A stretch of DNA of 64,000 nt, taken from the NCBI GenBank assembly GCA_905250125.1, contig CAJNOL010000041.1, positions 248,001-312,000 of the forward strand, given 5' to 3'. This DNA comes from Rotaria sordida. Taxonomy: Eukaryota > Rotifera > Eurotatoria > Philodinida > Philodinidae. The translations under genes were made by a program, and so were the position numbers. Position 1 is the first letter of the stretch; each line of letters begins with the position of its first letter. The notes below the pieces were generated by a model. That model made no database searches and was not told the DNA's origin. It saw only the letters and a list, made by a program, of their open reading frames with translations. Shown here one piece after another: positions 61,666 to 64,000 of the stretch.

Positions 61666-63608
61666 ATGTCAGAAAATATCCAAAAAAAGGTACAGAAAAT
61701 TTCATATATTGAATAGATTTTTTCTATGATATTTCTCTGAAGATTGCTGAATTAATAAATCAAGCATCACTTTATAGAAAAGATAGTGTTAAAGTTCAAC
61801 ATGTACAAGAACTTATTTTATGAAAAGATCCAAGTTTACTTGATAATTTTCTTGAAGTTTGTTTTATTTCAAAGGCAAAAAAAAAACAATTTTTTTTGAT
61901 TTATTTAATATATATTTAGGAAGTACTTGGTTTTCAAACAGATAAAAGTCTAGAAGTAAGATAAACAATAATATCATTTATTGAAGAAGCTTGGTTAGTT
62001 GAAAAAGATATTTATTTATGATAATTTAAAATTTTATTTTGTTTTTTAATCCTTTGGTTACGAGTTTTTTTCAAAGATGAATCTTTTATTTTTCGTTCTA
62101 AAACAGTCTGCAATAATCTTTATTAGTATATAGGAGTATTTAGAAGTGTTTTAAAGTATGATAATTCATCGCTATCTATATCTGATGAATTAACTTCATC
62201 AATTTTCATATTATGTGGATCATTAGTTGTACAGGTTGCCATATTGAGCAAAGAGTTTTACGTAATAGGTATGAATAATAAAATGTTTATGTGAAAACAC
62301 GTGTAGAATAACTAGAATTTATTTTACTTGCGTGAGAATATATCCAAAGATATAAATGTTTCTGGCATAGAATCGAAGTTTTATTTGTACGAGAGAATGC
62401 ATTGAAACAGAAAAGAAAGACAATATACCAGGATTCACTAGAGCGAGGTATAATGTAAGAAACAAGGATGTCAGAATGCAAGAGAGAGTATATACACACA
62501 TAGCAATGCGGGATGATGACGCAATAATGTTGTCAAGATAAGAGAAAAAGAGAGAAATCCTTTCGACAGAATCTAAATGATATTATAATGATGATAATAT
62601 CTGCAAAACTTCAAATACCATATATGGGTGATCCGTAACCAAAGGGTTAAGTCAGCATGTTCCAGAAGTTATTGTTAAAGTGATTGATAGTCTTCGACTT
62701 TTACTTTATGATGATAATGCACTTGTACAAAAGAAACTAATTGTTAGTATGATAACGATTTATAAATTAACATTAAAGGCGAGAATTTTCTATTTTAAAA
62801 AAAAATCTGTTGAAAGATTTTGTTTAGTGGCTTTCGAAATCTCGACTTGTTGATGAAAATGTACGTAGTATGTGGGAGAGTATGGTTAATATGAAAATTC
62901 ATATTATTGCTATGCTTGATTCGGATAATGATGGGTAAATTGAAGAGAATTATTTTTATTTTTTTATAAATTTCGATATAATAGACTTCGTATAGTGGCA
63001 ATTAAATTTATTGAAATGTTTGCACTTGTTTTATCACGACGTACACAAGTAAAAATATTAATAAATAATTGAATTTAAAGAAAAACAGAATTGTTTTCAT
63101 ATAGGATTCAATTGTTACGAGTTCAAATGAACAAGATTTTTCTTTAAATTTATTACAAGATGATTATCGAATATTACGTTGAAATAAACTTGAACAAGAA
63201 GGAAAAGATATAATGGTAAAATTACTTGAATTTACTCTTTCTCAACATTTATCAAGGTATTCAATCGAATTCTTCTTTTTTTAATTCATTTATTTTATTC
63301 ATTTAGTGTTAATCTAATAGTAGCAATGGGTGCATAGCGAATATTGCTCGACAAAGACCAGATTATATATGTCGAGTTGTACAAACATTTGAAGCATTAC
63401 AAGGTAAATTTTTTTTAATTGATTTGTAAAATTTAAAAATGAATATTTTTTAGTTAATTTACCACCAACATTGGTCAATTCTCAAGTTACTATTGTTCGA
63501 AAGATAATTAAATTAAAATTATTAAGTCTTCTGAAACATCCTACTTCATTCAATTTTCAACCACAAATTACAACATTATTAACTGATCTCGATGCTACAC
63601 AAGCTTAA
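61666..63608 (+). pseudogene. SYMPK: Symplekin 5'-third pseudogene
   Basis: An exon series matches the N-terminal HEAT region of symplekin, scaffold of the mRNA 3'-end cleavage machinery: AELINQASLYRKDSVKVQHV, ELIL, stop, KDPSLLDNFLE; LGFQTDKSLEVR, stop, [134 protein letters not shown]. It has several in-frame stops (TGA and TAA), a TTAA-flanked insertion at 62050-62646, and ends at TAA 63606-63608, although the family continues for hundreds of residues. Just after the stop, TGGCCAGAACTTTTGGTCAG looks like a Tc1/mariner terminus and may mark the truncation. Confidence 0.88.
62050..62646. mobile_element. TTAA-flanked MITE inside the symplekin pseudogene
   Basis: Flanked by TTAA at 62046-62049 and 62647-62650. 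Inverted ends: left TCCTTTGGTTACG, right CGTAACCAAAGGG. It is 597 bp with no transposase and separates two symplekin-like blocks. The ends differ from the other TTAA elements, so it is a separate family with the same target preference. Confidence 0.72.
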
Positions 63609-63918
63609 ATGTCGTGGCCAGAACTTTTGGTCAGCCCCAAGTATATATAACAAGAGATTTCTCCAATAGTTATGGTGATAGATTATTCAAAAACTTTAAC
63701 GAGCTTGAAGCATACAATAATTCAAAAAAGTCAATGTTAGGTTTTATTGTTTAAAGTTCTCTAAAAAATATATTGAAAGTTTTTATACGAAAAAAATACA
63801 ACAAGAATTCAAGTCCATCAGGCACGTTTGTAAACGATTATATATGGAGTAAGGATAATTTACGAAGAAAAATAATACTTTTATATTCACTTAATACATA
63901 CGATCCGTGTACAGTATC
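63609..63918. other. Right-end sequence before palindrome
   Basis: No gene. It begins with the Tc1-like terminus TGGCCAGAACTTTTGGTCAG at about 63617 and continues as AT-rich sequence. A matching opposite terminus is not seen in the window. Confidence 0.4.
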
Positions 63919-64000
63919 TATTTTGCTTTGTATACGGTCGCGCAAATATACAATTATTATAATAATTGTATATTTGCGCGACCGTATACAAAGCAAAATA
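63919..64000. repeat. Perfect 82-bp palindrome reaching the window end
   Basis: Positions 63919-63959 are the exact reverse complement of 63960-64000, with the axis between 63959 and 63960 and no spacer. The arms contain GTATACGGTCGCGCAAATAT. Because the right arm stops only at the window edge, the true palindrome may be longer. Confidence 0.95.

Noticed and set aside
59197..63250. A variant genetic code with TGA read as tryptophan in the right-end genes
   Set aside because: The intact genes in the window use TGG for tryptophan and end in TGA (MESD, TDP1). The right-end stops also fall at Arg- and Lys-like positions, include TAA, and coincide with insertions and truncation. Pseudogene decay explains them better.
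1..64000. CRISPR arrays, bacterial operons, rRNA or tRNA genes
   Set aside because: No regular direct repeat with spacers, no bacterial gene order and no rRNA-like block. No tRNA cloverleaf was found by eye, though a tRNA-finder was not run.

Overview
This window is nuclear DNA from a small-genome animal. It is AT-rich, with short GT-AG introns (mostly about 50-80 bp), animal-specific gene families and many decayed DNA transposons. Base composition, intron size and the load of small terminal-inverted-repeat elements fit a bdelloid rotifer best, but that is an inference; no marker in the window proves it.

Layout. 1-1379: no gene. 1380-2353 (+): MESD, the ER chaperone for LRP-type receptors. 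2354-6397: mostly empty, with one doubtful two-exon ORF. 6398-10419 (+): TDP1, a tyrosyl-DNA phosphodiesterase with an extra N-terminal PBZ zinc finger. 10603-21272 (+): WDR81, a BEACH/WD40 endosomal protein in 30 exons, starting only 183 bp after TDP1. 21273-25137: intergenic. 25138-32862 (+): an IQSEC-type ARF guanine-nucleotide exchange factor (IQ, Sec7, PH). 33114-34044 (-): unrecognised coiled-coil protein, convergent with IQSEC. 34045-37370: intergenic with a Tc1/mariner-like element. 37371-39467 (-): unrecognised 698-aa charged protein with ten 13-residue tandem repeats. 39534-44881: intergenic with a TTAA-flanked MITE. 44882-57223 (+): ZNFX1, an SF1 RNA helicase with NFX1-type and RZ-type zinc fingers, in 19 exons. 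57224-64000: a decayed tract with three recognisable broken genes (a neuralized/NHR domain, the spliceosomal protein CWC15 and the 5' third of symplekin), several transposon insertions and a perfect 82-bp palindrome that ends exactly at the window edge.

All exon chains given for the intact genes were joined by hand at GT-AG sites and keep frame to a stop. The genes are housekeeping or cell-biology genes of separate function; nothing suggests one pathway or an operon. The most unusual content is in the long introns and the right end. One ZNFX1 intron is almost wholly a 1.47-kb foldback and is bracketed by a GGTAAA direct repeat, which suggests that the intron arose by insertion. Four elements of similar design are flanked by TTAA, two of them copies of one family. 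An AT-rich family in WDR81 has a second copy in ZNFX1, where it is split by a TTAA element. A hAT-like element with a near-perfect 8-bp target duplication splits the CWC15 pseudogene.
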